Part shown: in pieces, positions 46,135 to 58,286 of the stretch
Layout: every line of letters starts with the position of its first letter
How positions within the stretch are numbered: position 1 is the first letter of the stretch
NCBI GenBank assembly: GCA_006538405.1
Contig: BJKQ01000019.1
Location: forward strand, 310,001 to 374,000
Origin: Hansfordia pulvinata
Lineage: Eukaryota; Ascomycota; Sordariomycetes; Xylariales
DNA: 64,000 bases
Direction: 5' to 3'
Position numbers and translations under genes: made by a program
The notes under the pieces: model-generated
The model's database searches: none
Told to the model about the DNA's origin: nothing
The model's input: the letters and a program-made list of their open reading frames with translations, nothing else

Positions 46135-47333
46135 TCAGAGAAGGACCTTCGAAGCCACCGACAGCAGCCACGCGGCGTCCTGCCAGCCCCCTTGATCGGG
46201 TTTGGGCGGCGGTGTGGGCTCCTCCAGACCTCGTGTGCTGGTGGGCGAATCCGCGGCAATTCCCTGCAGACTCCGCGAACTCGCACTGCGACCAAGCCGT
46301 CGATAACTCTCGTCGTCGTTTTCGGGATCCGTCAGGTCCTCCTCGTCTGACTCGTCATTCTCCTCCACCGAAAAAAGCGACCACCCAAGTAAGCTGCCCA
46401 TCCAAGTGCCATTACCCGCGCTGTCACGCTTCACCAGTCGGCGCACGGCCGCTTCGTCAGCCTGACTGGTATCTGTCTCGATGGCCTCCAGCTTCTCGTC
46501 CAGCCCCACAAAGTCTGGCCCGGGAAACTGGCTTTCCTCTCCCTCGCCCGATGCATGATCTTGCCCAAAGTAGCCACCTGCGCTGTGGCGCTCCAGTGGT
46601 GTGCGCAAAGGCGTGCGCAGTGGCGTACGGCCCGGCGTCTTCAGCTGTGAGATACTGCCAACGCGGCTGTGAGAGCGGCTGGCGAAGCGACTGCTCGGGA
46701 GAAAGACGTCCTCATCTAAAGCAGCAATCGCGAGACTGCCGCGGCGACTACCGCGACGGCTGGCAAGTTCGCGCTCTCGGGCAAGCTCCCGCTCGTATGC
46801 CTCTTCCTCGGCGTCGCGCAGGCCTGATAGGCTTGCATTGCTTTGTCGGGATACCAGCCAGGACTGGCCCTTCCACTCGCGGGTCTCGGTGCTGATGAGA
46901 GCGCCGGCCCGCAATAGCCAGTCACTGTCGTCGCGTGCGAGGGGAGCCCGGCGGTGGCTGGGCCGGTCGTGACGGCGGCGCGATGAAGGCGTGGCAGCAC
47001 CGGAGGCCGTGGCGCGGGGCCGAATCCCGGGGGCGACGTGCAGATGGGAAGCCGATTTGCTACGGGGAAGGGCGGTGTCGTCGTCGAGGGCGGGGACCGA
47101 AGAGCGCCGGGGGAGCTGGGGCGCGTGTGGGCGGGGGACCGCGACAAGAGACGCGGCGTGGCGGGCGCAGACTTGCCCTGCAGGTATGAAGGGTTGTAGT
47201 GAACCGGAAGGTCGTCGGGGTCAGCAATGGGGAGCTTCGAGGTCAAAGGGGCGAGAGTAAGGTGATTGAGGTTGGTGGAGGAGCGGTTCTTGCGACGCGC
47301 CGAGTTGGCGTGCTGCCTGTAGGCGGCGTCCAT
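46135..47333 (-). CDS. DUF3984-type Ser/Arg-rich fungal protein
   Basis: ATG at 47333 (MDAAYRQHANSARRKN), stop at 46135, no introns needed. Recognisable blocks: HYNPSYLQGKSAPATPRLLSRSP, then (other frame) ALPRSKSASHLHVAPG, ARDDSDWLLRAGALISTETRE, KGQSWLVSRQS and EEEAYERELARERELASRRGSRRGS, ending with acidic and Ser/Arg stretches. These fit my memory of the DUF3984 family of filamentous ascomycetes, function unknown. The frame slips between the first and second blocks and closes with one extra C on the coding strand (G run 47109-47113 on +), giving 399 aa. Repeated RTPLRTPL units occur near the middle. Many Ser-Pro and RxxS sites suggest phosphorylation. Divergent from ELP1, 1.2 kb apart. Confidence 0.78.
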
Positions 47334-48555
47334 GGCCGCGAGGGTGGAAGGGGGACGAAGCCTGTCGGCAGGATGGTTGGCCGTTGAGCGGCTGATAGGT
47401 GCGCGATGGTGGGAAGATGGAGTTGCGACGGGTTTGGTCGGTTGAGAACGACGATTGAACAGACGGTCGAGAGGGCCGAGGGACGCTGATATCTGGGCCG
47501 AGCAGAGCCGGGATGTCGGTCGCGATGGCGGCCGGGGTCGGTCAGTGGAGGCGGGTGGAGGAGCATACGGACAAGGAGATGGCAGGATCGCCGGGAGGGC
47601 GACACATGAGGAGAGCGTCGGTCTTATGAACCATCATGGGCGGGAGTCATGCTCGTGACAAGAGGGCCGATAGATACCTGTGTCGTCCTCGCGCCAGGTA
47701 CTCATTGGGATGAGCTTCGGGGGATATACTTTCGCTGCATGTACTAGCAAGTTGTCCTGGGGTAGCATCAATTCGCGAAACGGACCAGGAAGGGCAGTCA
47801 CGGGTAAGGTCGGGAGGGGAAGGCGCGGTGGGATAGCGGGACAACGGTTGGGACCAGCGCCAGGAACAGAAGTAGAGGCAGGGCTACAGGTTGAATTCAA
47901 TTGCATGACAATGGACTGAAGTGTGACTATAGCAAACTCGACTGACATGTGAAAGACAGACAGACACAGACAGACAGACAGACAGATGCAGTAGCTGTCC
48001 GCGACTGTCGGAATTGGCTGGTCTCTTAGGTGGTACTCTACCCTCGAACGAACGACCGTCAGACCACCGGGCCATCATGCACCCGTCGCCATCGATTCTC
48101 AAGATGTGGCTGAGCTTCCAACCGGTGTTCTGCGAGTCGTTGGTTGATAGCTTCCAAGTTGACTTACGAGCAAATCCACAGCCCTGTGATCCGGGCGAAG
48201 ACGTCTGGGGCCAGGAATGGCAGCTTATGACAGCGGGTAAGCGGGACTGGATTGAAGCAATCCCCACTCAAATACGGCATCGTCGCCTTGACGGTTGGGG
48301 CCCGTATGACGTCGCCTCTTGAACCGTTTGGCGAGGCGATAGCACAGTGTGGTATTTCATCATAAAACTCTTCTTCGCACAGTCCCCGCCTCGCCCATCC
48401 AACCAAACCCACTATTACCCAAGGGCACCATCGTCAGTCCGCGACGACGACGGCGACGACGACGACTTCTGAGGTATACGCATCGAGGCTGTTGGCTGGG
48501 CTGCTCCACCCACTTTGCCCCTTCACGACCAAGGCCTCGGCCGCCTCACCCCACG
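47334..48555. other. Divergent promoter region between the DUF3984 gene and ELP1
   Basis: 1.2 kb holding both promoters, with a GACA tetranucleotide tract at 47955-47986 and a CGACGA-rich stretch at 48438-48465. No gene supported. Confidence 0.5.
47955..47986. repeat. (GACA)n microsatellite
   Basis: About seven GACA units with one interruption in the divergent intergenic region. Confidence 0.9.
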
Positions 48556-51500
48556 ATGCGCAACCTCCGGAACATCCGCTACAACTCTTGGATCTCGTCC
48601 ACCTGTGTCCCTGGCGAACCCATCTCTGCTTCCTGCTGGGACCCTGCCAATGACCATGTCCTCTGCACCTTCGGGCCGTCCGCCGAAGACGTCCGCATCC
48701 GTCTCGTCCGCATCTCCGAGCATGTCCGGCCTTCGTCCCTCGACACGTGCGTGCGTCCCCTCTCCCGTCCTGCGCCTCTCTAACCCCTCCCAGTGAACAT
48801 CACGTGGTAGCCTCGTGGGATGCACCCAGCCCCAATCCAGACCTACCCGTCGACAAGATCATCAGTCTGCATCACTTCAGCGACAACCTGACAACATGTC
48901 TGGTTCTGGAGGGCGGCGACATCGTCATTGTCCAGGAGCCCGAGGACCCCTCGGCCGGCAGCGTCCACATCGAGATTATGGGCTCCATCGACGAGGGCAT
49001 TACCGCCGCCAAATGGTCTCCGGACGAGGAGCTGCTGGCTATCACCACAAAGGCCGACACCATTGTCTTCATGAGCCGCAGTTTCGAGGGCGTCACCGAC
49101 ATGGCCATGACCCCCGACGACCTCAAGGCCTCTAAGCACGTCTCCGTTGGCTGGGGCAAGAAGGAGACGCAGTTCCAGGGCAAAGGGGCCAAGGCCCTGC
49201 GGGATCCGACCATCCCCGAAAAAGTCGACGAGGGCGTTCCAAGCCCGAAAGACGACGGCAGCACCACCATTAGCTGGAGAGGTGATGGCTTGTTCGTCGC
49301 CATCAACTCGGTCCAAGCAGGCTCCAGGAGAGTGATCCGTGTCTACTCGCGAGACGGCGCTCTGGACAGCGCCAGCGAGCCAGTTGACGGTATGGAGAGC
49401 GCCCTCAGCTGGCGGCCTTCTGGGAACCTCATCGCCAGCATACAGAGACACAGCGATCGGGTCGACGTGATCTTCTTTGAAAGAAACGGTCTTCGCCACG
49501 GTCAGTTCGCGCTCAGGAACCCCGAAGGCAGAACGTTGGCCGACGACGAAATCCGTCTGCAGTGGAACTCCGACTCCAACGTCATCGCCGTTATTCTCCA
49601 GGACCGCATCCAGCTCTGGACTATGGGCAACTATCACTACTACCTGAAGCAAGAGATCGCAACTCCCTCTCGCCCCTCAACCCTGATATGGCATCCAGAG
49701 AAGCCCCTGCGCTTCTCCTCCACCACAGAGGAAACCCTCATACTGGCAGAGTACATTTTTCACGTCGCCCGGGGCTCTGTCACGCCCCCTTACGACCACG
49801 GAGCCGTTGCTGTCATTGACGGCAGGACCCTGAAAGTCACTCCGTTCCGCACAGCAAACGTGCCCCCGCCCATGGCCATGTACGAGCTCGAAATCCCGAC
49901 TGCGGCAGTTGACGTCGCCTTCTCTCCGTCTAACACGCACATGGCGGTGTTGCATCAACAAGGCGTCCATCTGTTTGAGTGGAGGACACAGGGGCCGCGT
50001 TCGATCATCCCTATTCTTGTGGGACGTCTGTCATTCTCCGACGAGGAGGCCAAGGCTGACCAGCCTTTGCAAATCGCTGTCAGCGAGAACAAGTCGATCC
50101 ATTGGATCTGCTATGAAACCGGGCTGGCGATCTGCTCTGCGGCTTTCGATGAGTCGGCCGGAGACTTCCTGCCCAGCCCTAGACTATTTGCCGGCTCCAT
50201 GTCTGGCTTCTCGAGACTCACCCAGGCTACGTCGACCAGCGTTCTGGTGCAGGACAACCTGGGCAAGATCCACAACGTGGGAGACCAGCAGGTCGAGACA
50301 TTTTCTACCCGCTTCTCCTCACTGCTTCCCTGGAGCGAAGTTATTGACCTCGCCGGAAACGTGATTGCGTTTGGTCTTTCGAGATCAGGACATCTCTACG
50401 CCAACTCCCGTCTTTTGCTCAAGAACTGCACCTCGTTTCTAGTGACTCCTGCACACTTGGTTCTGACCACTACCAACCACCTGGTCAAGTTTGTTCATTT
50501 GACCGATGTTGACGGTAAGTGGATTATCAGCCATCATTTGGTTTATCTTCTGACGTTTTTCAGGCCTGGAGGTGCCGCCCGACGACCCCGAGACGGACGA
50601 GAGATGCCGCAGCATTGAGAGAGGCGCCAAGCTCGTCACGGCCATGCCGACCAACATGTCGCTCGTCCTCCAGATGCCCCGCGGCAACCTGGAGACAATC
50701 TTCCCCGGGCCATGGTAGTGGCCGGCATCAGGCATCTCATCGACGAGATGGACTATGGCAAGGCCTTCTCTTATTGTCGAACGCAGCGCGTGGACATGAA
50801 CATTCTCTACGACCATAAGCCGGAGCAGTTCCTGGCCAATGTGGGCCTCTTCATCGAGCAATTGAACGGCGTGGCACACCTCGACCTGTTCCTATCAACA
50901 CTACAGTGAGCATCCCTGACGGCATACCCAATACCCTCAATCTGAAGCTAACAGTCGACAGAAACGAGGACGTCACCAGGACCATGTACAGAGACACAAG
51001 GCCAGGCTTCGCCCCGGCGACAGACGAGGTCATCACGGACGCGGCAAAGATCAACACTATCTGCGACGCCGTGTTGGCCAACCTCCGCTCCAGAAAAGAC
51101 CTCGACCACGGCACGTTGCAGAACATCATCACAGCGAATGTGTGCAAGGATCCCCCGGCGTTGGAAGATGGTCTCATGGTGGTGGCGGGCCTGATGCACG
51201 ACGAAGCACTCGCGGAAAGGGCTGTCGAGCACATCTGCTTCCTCGCGGACGTCAACACCCTGTACGACGACGCCCTCGGACTGTACAATCTCGAGCTTGC
51301 CTTGCTTGTGGCGCAGCAGTCGCAGAGGGACCCGCGCGAGTATCTGCCGTTCATACAGGACCTGCACAAGCTGTCCGACCTGCGGCGCAAGTTCGCCGTT
51401 GACGACCACCTCGACCGGCACACCAAGGCCCTCGAGCACCTGCAAACCCTGCAGGCCCACCAGGAGGCGCAGGAGTACACGATCAAGCACGCTCTGTACG

Positions 51501-52662
51501 CGCGCGCCCTCGCCCTGTACCGGTACGACCAGGCGAACCTGCGGGCGCTCACGTGCCTGTACGCGCAGTACCTCGAGTCCAAGTCGCGCGACCGCGAGGC
51601 CGGGCTGACGCACGAGTCGCTCGGCGACTACGCGGCGGCCACCCGGTGCTACCGCGCGGCCGGCGCCAGCTGCTGGCGCGAGTGCCTCTTCGCCGCGCGG
51701 CAGCAGCAGTCCCCGCCGCTGTCGGCGGACGCGCTGGCGGACCTCGCGACGACGCTGGCCGACGCCCTGTGCGAGGCCAAGGACTACGCGGCAGCCGCCG
51801 CCGTCCACGCGGAGCACCTGGGCGCGCTCGACGCCGCCGTCGGCTGCCTGTGCAAGGGGTACCTGTTCAGTGACGCGATGCGGCTGGCCGCGCAGGCCGG
51901 GCGCGACGACCTCCTGGCGCGCGACGGCGCCGTCGACTCGGGCGTGGCAGACGCCCTGGCCTCGTCGACCGAGTTCCTGGCCGACTGCAAGGCGCAGCTG
52001 CGCGCGCAGGTGCCGCGCATCGCCGAGCTGCGCCGCCGCGCCGTCGAGGACCCCCTCGCCTTCTACGAGGGCGAGATCCCCCCGGCGCCAACATCCCCGA
52101 CGACGTGTCCGTCGCCGCCTCGAGCCGCGTCAGCACCAGCGCCTCCCTCTTCACGCGCTATACCGGCAAGCAGCAGCAGGGGAGCGTGGGCACCGTGGGC
52201 ACCGGCGTCAGCCGGGCGACCAGCAAGAACCGCCGGCGCGAGGAGAAGAAGCGCGCGCGCGGCCGCAAGGGCACCGTCTACGAGGAGGAGTACCTGGTCA
52301 ACAGCGTGCGGCGCCTGGTCGAGCGCGTCGGCGCGTCGGCGCACTCGGACGTCGCGGCCCTCGTCGCGGCCCTCGTCCGCCGCGGCATGGTCGAGCGCGC
52401 ACGCGCCGTCGAGGCGCTCGCCGCCGAGGTCGTCGACGCCTGCGCCGCCGCCGTCAGGGAGGTGTTCCCCGGCGCCGCCGCCGCCCAGGACGCTGCCGCT
52501 GCTGCCGCCTCTGGGGGCGCGGCCGAGCCCGAGGAGGCCGAGGGCGCGTGGGCGCCGCAGGGCGCCGACGCCGTGCTTGCCGACGCGCTGTCGCAGGGGT
52601 GGAGGAAGAAGGAGGCGCCTGTCGTCAAGGCGTTTGAGCGGCTGTCGCTTTTGGGTTCGTGA
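48556..52662 (+). CDS. ELP1: Elongator complex protein 1 (Elp1/IKI3)
   Basis: Scaffold subunit of Elongator, needed for 5-carbonylmethyl modification of wobble uridine in tRNAs. Exons 48556-48746, 48794-50514, 50564-50905 and 50962-52662; introns of 47, 49 and 56 bp, all GT-AG. It begins MRNLRNIRYNSW. The N-terminal half carries WD-repeat propeller sequence (DGITAAKWSPDEELLAITT-like, LIWHPEKPLRFSSTTEE). The C-terminal half is helical (MVVAGIRHLIDEMDYGKAF, YCRTQRVDMNILYDHKPEQF) and holds the basic tRNA-binding/NLS segment KNRRREEKKRARGRKG followed by TVYEEEYLVNSVRRLVER. Two slips break the frame: 50703-50706 (C4) and 52078-52083 (C6). One extra C at each gives 1318 aa, the normal family size, with PRAMVV and GEIPPGANIPDDVSV restored as expected. 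Confidence 0.95.
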
Positions 52663-52921
52663 GTGCCGGTAACGATATGGAGGGAAGTTGACCTTGCAAA
52701 ACACAGCGACGCAGCCATTTTTGGCAAACTACTACTAGACAAAGCACCGAAGGCACCTATGCCTGTAGACAAACTTACGAACGACACTATTACTGTGAAA
52801 AAAATAGATTAGTGCTGTGAGAGGAGATGTGGAGTCCCATGTCTTCCAACGAGTATCAAGGCCCCTCCGATGCTGCTGTGCTTGACTCTTATGGGATGGC
52901 GATACCAGGAGGGATAATTTG

Positions 52922-55900
52922 TTAAGCATGTCCATGTTCTTTCAGAAGTCCGCGGATCGCTGTGTTTCCCTCGGCGACGGCCCAGGTACGGGCCACTTGT
53001 ATGTCGTGGTCCGTCAAAGTCGAAGCCCAGTCCTGACGCTTATCGAGTAATAGTTCGACCAGCGCCACGTGATTGAGAGCCGATGCTATCATCAAGCCTC
53101 GGCCCACGTTGATGTGGTACTCATGGGGAGCTTGAAGCATCTGCCTCACTATGAACACGTTGTTGCCTGCGCAAGCGCAATCGAATACAGTCCAGCTGCT
53201 TCCGTCTTCCTCAGCCATGGTAGACGAGTAACCGAAGATTAACTTCTCTGTCCGGAACGCCGCTCTGTGCAGACCGTGATGGCTTGAAACCACGCTGGCC
53301 GTCGGCACCCCGAGTAAAACCTGAATTGCAGATAGGTGCTTGCCACGGGAAGCCAGCGCGAGAGGTGTATCGTCGAAATCGTTCTTGACGCTTATGAGGG
53401 CCCCTTTGGCGAGCAGGATTTCCACAATTTTGTGGTGCCCTTTGGCTGCTGCTGCATGAAGGGCGGTGAGGCGGGCCGCTGTCAAGTCTGGCAATCTGGC
53501 CTGAACGTTGACGTCCACTCCAGCGCCAAGAAGGTCGAGCACGGCTCCGACTTTATCCTTACTCGATGCCCATACAATGAAAGATGCTGCGTCTGTATTC
53601 ACCTTCTGGACAAGAGTCTCCAACATTGTTCTGCTCAGGTCGTAGAATCGATGACAGACGTGGCTCAGTTGGATGCCAGGGGTTCCTCCGTAGCCGACTG
53701 GCATGACGAATCTGGCCATCTCGAGATCTGCGAGCGCGTTCGCTGAAACTAGTAGTGATTCAAACCCGTCCTTGTCCAGTTGGGGCTCGTGGAACTTCCG
53801 CGCGCCGAGGAGACACGCCAAGGTACCCCAGACTGTGACATTCACGTAATGGTGGCTGTCGAAGAAGAAAGTGTCCCAAATGCTCGGGAGAGGAGAAGGA
53901 ACGAAGGACTGAACGTTTACCCTATCAGGGGTTTCCCCGTTATCAAGGTATCCCTTTTCCCAATGATCAAGAAAGTCTGTTTCGCCAAGTTGATCATAAA
54001 TTCTGAGGCATTCCTCTCGGGCAACCCTCAGCAGCATGCCCGCCACCTGGTTCACATCCAGCTTGTCTTCAATCGCAAGAGCGGTCACCAGAGGACGGTG
54101 CGTCATCATCAAGTACTGGCCTCTTTCGTCAGTCCATGGCTTTTGGGCTAAGCCATGATCACCTGTGACCATCTGCTTGAAGAGTTCCCAGGTGGCGCAG
54201 CCGGCCTCAAACTCGGCGGTGTGCGAGATCCAGTGCTCCTTTGCATATTCCAAGAAAGGATGTGTTGCTTCCGGAATGGCCACGCTCTTCGAATCAGCCC
54301 TTCCGAAACCTTGAAAGTCTTGGGAAATGTCCAGGTTGAGGTTTGGCTTCTCCCAGCGCTTGGTGACGATCTTGTCGACAAACCTACGGCCTGGCATCGC
54401 ATGCCGCACAATGTCCGCAGGGTCTGGCGCAGGGATGGGCGGGCGTCTTGTCGCGACCGTCGTGGAGAACTCGGTGAGATGGAGGTATGTAACGCATGTT
54501 TCGCCCATTAGACGGTCAGAAGAGTCCAGGTCGACGCGGAACTGGGACAATTCGCCCACCAAAGGCGCCCCCGTCAAGAAATCCCGGATTGCCGAGTGGG
54601 CAAGGTCCACGGTGTTGAACTCCTCGTCGACTCGGACGAGATTCTCGCACCACTCTGCGACTTTCTCAATGCCATTGACTAGCCTGTCGCGGTTGAGGGA
54701 GAATTTGTTGATCTCGACAGCCATGGCTTCGCGAAGTTCGCCCAGTGTCAGGTTTCGCTTGGCTGTTGCTACCCAGAGGAACACTTGGCGTGCCCGTGGC
54801 GCGTGCTTGTTGGAGACGATTCTCCCGAGTGCGCGCTGGAATGTTTCTTCAATGCTGTGAGGCAGATTGTGGAGGGCGTTCCGTATGCTTTCGTCGGAAT
54901 CGTGGGAGCAAATCTCGTCAATCAGGTATTTGACCCAGAGAAACCTGGCTGGAGATCAGCTAGGTGCATCAAGACGTTTGCGCTGGGGCCCGAATCACGT
55001 ACATGCCGTCTGCGCGACTCACCAGCGAGTCTTGGATCAACTCCGTCAGTGATGGGTCTCCGACCATCAGGATCTGGTCCGCTTCCCGCTGTTTGAGGGT
55101 TTCCTTGACGAAGACCGCGATGTCCGAGCTTGCATCCGAAGAGGCCATTGAGATGTGTTTGAGGTTGGGCAACCGAGCCTTCATGTCAGCCAGCATGCTT
55201 TCTCGAGAAGCCAGGAATATCTTCAGTCGTTGGTTGGCTTTGCTCATCAACACGAGACAGCGAAGAAGAATGCTGCGCTCGACCCTGTCGCACTCGTCCA
55301 CTCCGTCAATGAAGATGTAGAATAGTCCCGGACGACTCGTGATGCTCCCGATGCGGTCTTGCAGGATTGCCTCCAAATCTTGGGGAGATGTCACCAGCTT
55401 CGAGTTGAACTCCTTGATAGCCTCCTCGACGTGCCCAGGAAGGGAGGCTGGGTCCAGGACCTGTCGAAGAATAGATCGCAGAATCACCTCGGTCTTGCGA
55501 GAGTTTGGGTCGTCGTAGCGAATGAAGAACCAGGTGACTTGATCGTTGCTCGACTTTGTGTCAAGAACGTGGAGGATCGCGCTTGATCTGGGACGGTCAG
55601 ATACAGACCCAGCAAGAAAAACGATATACGTGCGGCGGTTGGCTTACGACAAAACGGTTTTCCCCGACCCGACTTTTGACATTGTCAGCTTCATGCCCTC
55701 AACGATGAGATGGGATTCCATACTCTTCCCTGTGCAGAGAAATGTCGAGGATGTGCGGGCGTTGCGCCAGCTCTGGAACTCGGGGTATTGAATGCCCAGA
55801 GCGCTGTGCCGGCATGTCGCTGTGTGCCGGCTTGTTTGAGGGGTTTCTGGTGATCGTGGGACGATAGTTTGTCGAGGAGCTGTCTTCTCCGTTTGACTGC

Positions 55901-56897
55901 TGCATGTCAGAAAATCGCCTGCCCAGGTAGGCACTTGGTAGGAACAGGCGCTCACTTGATTGCTGGCGGCTCTGTCGGCTCTGCATATCTCGCACCCGGT
56001 CCCTCGTGTCCGGCACAAGTCGGTCGAAATTCCAATAAAACCGCGATTGGTTCCTTGCCTCCAACTGTTGAAGCTGTCGGCTTTCGGCATCTGCCTTGGT
56101 TCTCGCGAGCTCTATCTCTTCCTTGACCGTCCTGCCCTGTCGCCTGATCTCATTTTCGTGATCTTTGAACTCGACTTCAAAGGATGTCCACAGAGCTATG
56201 CCCAGCGTCTTGAGCACTGTCAAGGTCAGCGATGAACAACGCTGCAACTCGCTGGGGATTGCGAGGACTCACAGGATCTCCGTGACACTACGACCAAGTG
56301 CTGGCAGCAGCGAACGATCGCGGCATGGAATTCATAAAGCGCTCGCTTGAGCGAGGGAGAGTCGGGAAATAGAGCTTCGTATTGAGAGAATCGAGGGCAA
56401 TGCTCGGTGAGTCGCTCGAAGAATTTAGCTGTGTGCTCGAAGTAAGACGTGACATTGGAAACAAGCTATCGAAGGTGAGCCTGCCGCAATCGAGTCTGGC
56501 AGGGAGTGGGTTGGCGGCCGCTTACCCTCATGGTGAATTGTAGACTGCCCCAGGCCAGAGCCGCATATTCAGGATGCGACGAGACGTAGATATTGGTGAT
56601 GGCAGTGAACTCTTGAACGGACTGGAGAAAGTTGTAGATCCTGCTCGCGTTGCTTGCGCCTTTGCCTGAAGCTCCAGCGCGATCCAGCCCAGCAGTGAAG
56701 ATCATGACGGCATCCTTGCCTGGGTCCGTCTTGATCTTCTCGAGCGCGGCTCTGTCATCTTGCGACAGAGAGGATTTGAAATCTTCTATCGCGCGCACGA
56801 GCGATTGAGCGGGGTAGGCTGGGGACTGGCTCGGCGAGAGCGCTGATGATGCTGGGACAAGCGCCTGGGAGTTTCGGTTCATCCTAGGCAAACTCAT
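52922..56897 (-). CDS. NLR-like STAND protein: DUF7708-type N-terminus, NACHT, ankyrin
   Basis: Seven exons on the minus strand: 56897-56526, 56465-56273, 56216-55956, 55896-55724, 55672-55648, 55587-55003 and 54944-52922; introns 51-60 bp, all GT-AG. The length closes at 1210 aa with one extra C in exon 4 (G4 at 55782-55785 on +). Order: DUF7708-like helical domain (EDFKSSLSQDDRAALEKIK, YVSSHPEYAALAWGSLQF) about 1-190; charged coiled coil 200-245; linker; NACHT with Walker A TGKIGSGKT (about 331-339), Walker B FIDGVDECD (about 432-438) and FLASRE; winged-helix part (DGMFLWVKYLIDEI, LTLGELREAMAVE); then a few degenerate ankyrin repeats (LTALHAAAAKGHHKIVEILL, about 1020-1100). Fungal relatives act in non-self recognition and regulated cell death; a role here is inferred only. 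Confidence 0.9.
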
Positions 56898-58286
56898 TCG
56901 ATTGCATTGGGGAAGAAAAGCAACTGCAGAGATAGGAAGTCAAAGATGCCATGCTATCAGGATATGAAAGAGAATGCCGGCTGCCGCCGTGAACGAGGCT
57001 GTGAGATATGCGGGCACCAATGAGATTTTCCGGTGGCTGCAAGGCAGGGTTGCCATACGTGCAAGTACGGGCGGCACGATCAGGCTGCCTCATTCGGCTC
57101 GTGATCCAGGATGCCGACCTGCGCAGTTTATCCAGTTGGCCGGCAGCCTCGTTATTCGGGAAAGCTACCATGATGCTGCAGGGACGTGACGTAAAGTCAC
57201 CTGGCTTGCATATGGTCTGTTCGAGATAGAGCTTTTCGGCAGAGCTGCCGTGCGGACATTACCTAGCGTCTCTGAACAGCCGAATAACATCCCTGTTCAA
57301 CGTGTGAGCCCAAGATGGTGACAATTCAGCGTGGAGGTATGCCGGCATGAGTTGAGGATGCCTTGCCGGAGCAGCTGAACCAGCCTGCTGCGACTCCACA
57401 AGCACATCGCATTGGTCCACTCACTACGGCAAGGCTGCGCCGCCACGCCACCACAACGCCGCATACCGTTGGCAGGCAAGGTAGCCACTGGAGACGCGCG
57501 ATGAGATGAGGCAGAGCAAGAGTCGGTGGCTGTACTGCATTGGGTGAGATCCGAGCGGTTCACAAGCAGGCTGTCTGCCTCTTCCTCATCTTCTTCTCTG
57601 CTCGCCCTGCTTCGCCACCTGCCCCGCCAACGCTGTGCTCACTGCCGTCGCGAGTCCGCGTAGGGGTTCGGATAGCTCCTGCGCGCCCCTTTCAGCTAGG
57701 CCGGGCATTCCAGCTCCTCCTCGCCACCGCCGATCGGCGCCGGGCACCTGAGCCGCACGCGCAGCGCGGGGTGGCGAACCGCGGCTGTTTCTCCAGGATG
57801 GCCCAGCAGGAGTTAGCCACACGCGCTAACACGTCCTGGACACGAACATCTTTTGTTTTCTTGTCCGGGCGGGGCTGCCATTGTTAGCAACGTGATGCGT
57901 CAGCTGGATGTACTCGTATGGGAACGACATGCCTTGATTCCATTGCTTTCGCAGTTTCATGCCAGCGAGGGCTGCCCGTCGCGAGGTGTGGCTCGATGCT
58001 GCGGTATCTCACTTCGAAGTCCAGAAAACGCACACTGGCCGCATAGGCGTAACAATTACAGTATGGATTCATGATTGTTGTGGCATGTGGCTGCCTGGGA
58101 GCCCAGGCGCCTTGTTGGGTATCCAAGTCCGGTCAGTGAGCCGCATCACTTTCCTCCCCACTCGCGAATATGTACATGTGAAATGAAGCTGCGCTTGGCC
58201 CATTTCCTCAGCGCCAACCCCTGGTTTTGATGATACAATTTGTGCAGCCGGGCTGCATGGGCCTCGCAACCACCCCCGCCACGACC
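56898..58286. other. Spacer between the NLR promoter and the GH128 3' end
   Basis: 1.4 kb; promoter of the NLR-like gene on one side and 3' flank of the glucanase gene on the other. No repeat, RNA or coding frame I can support. Confidence 0.5.
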
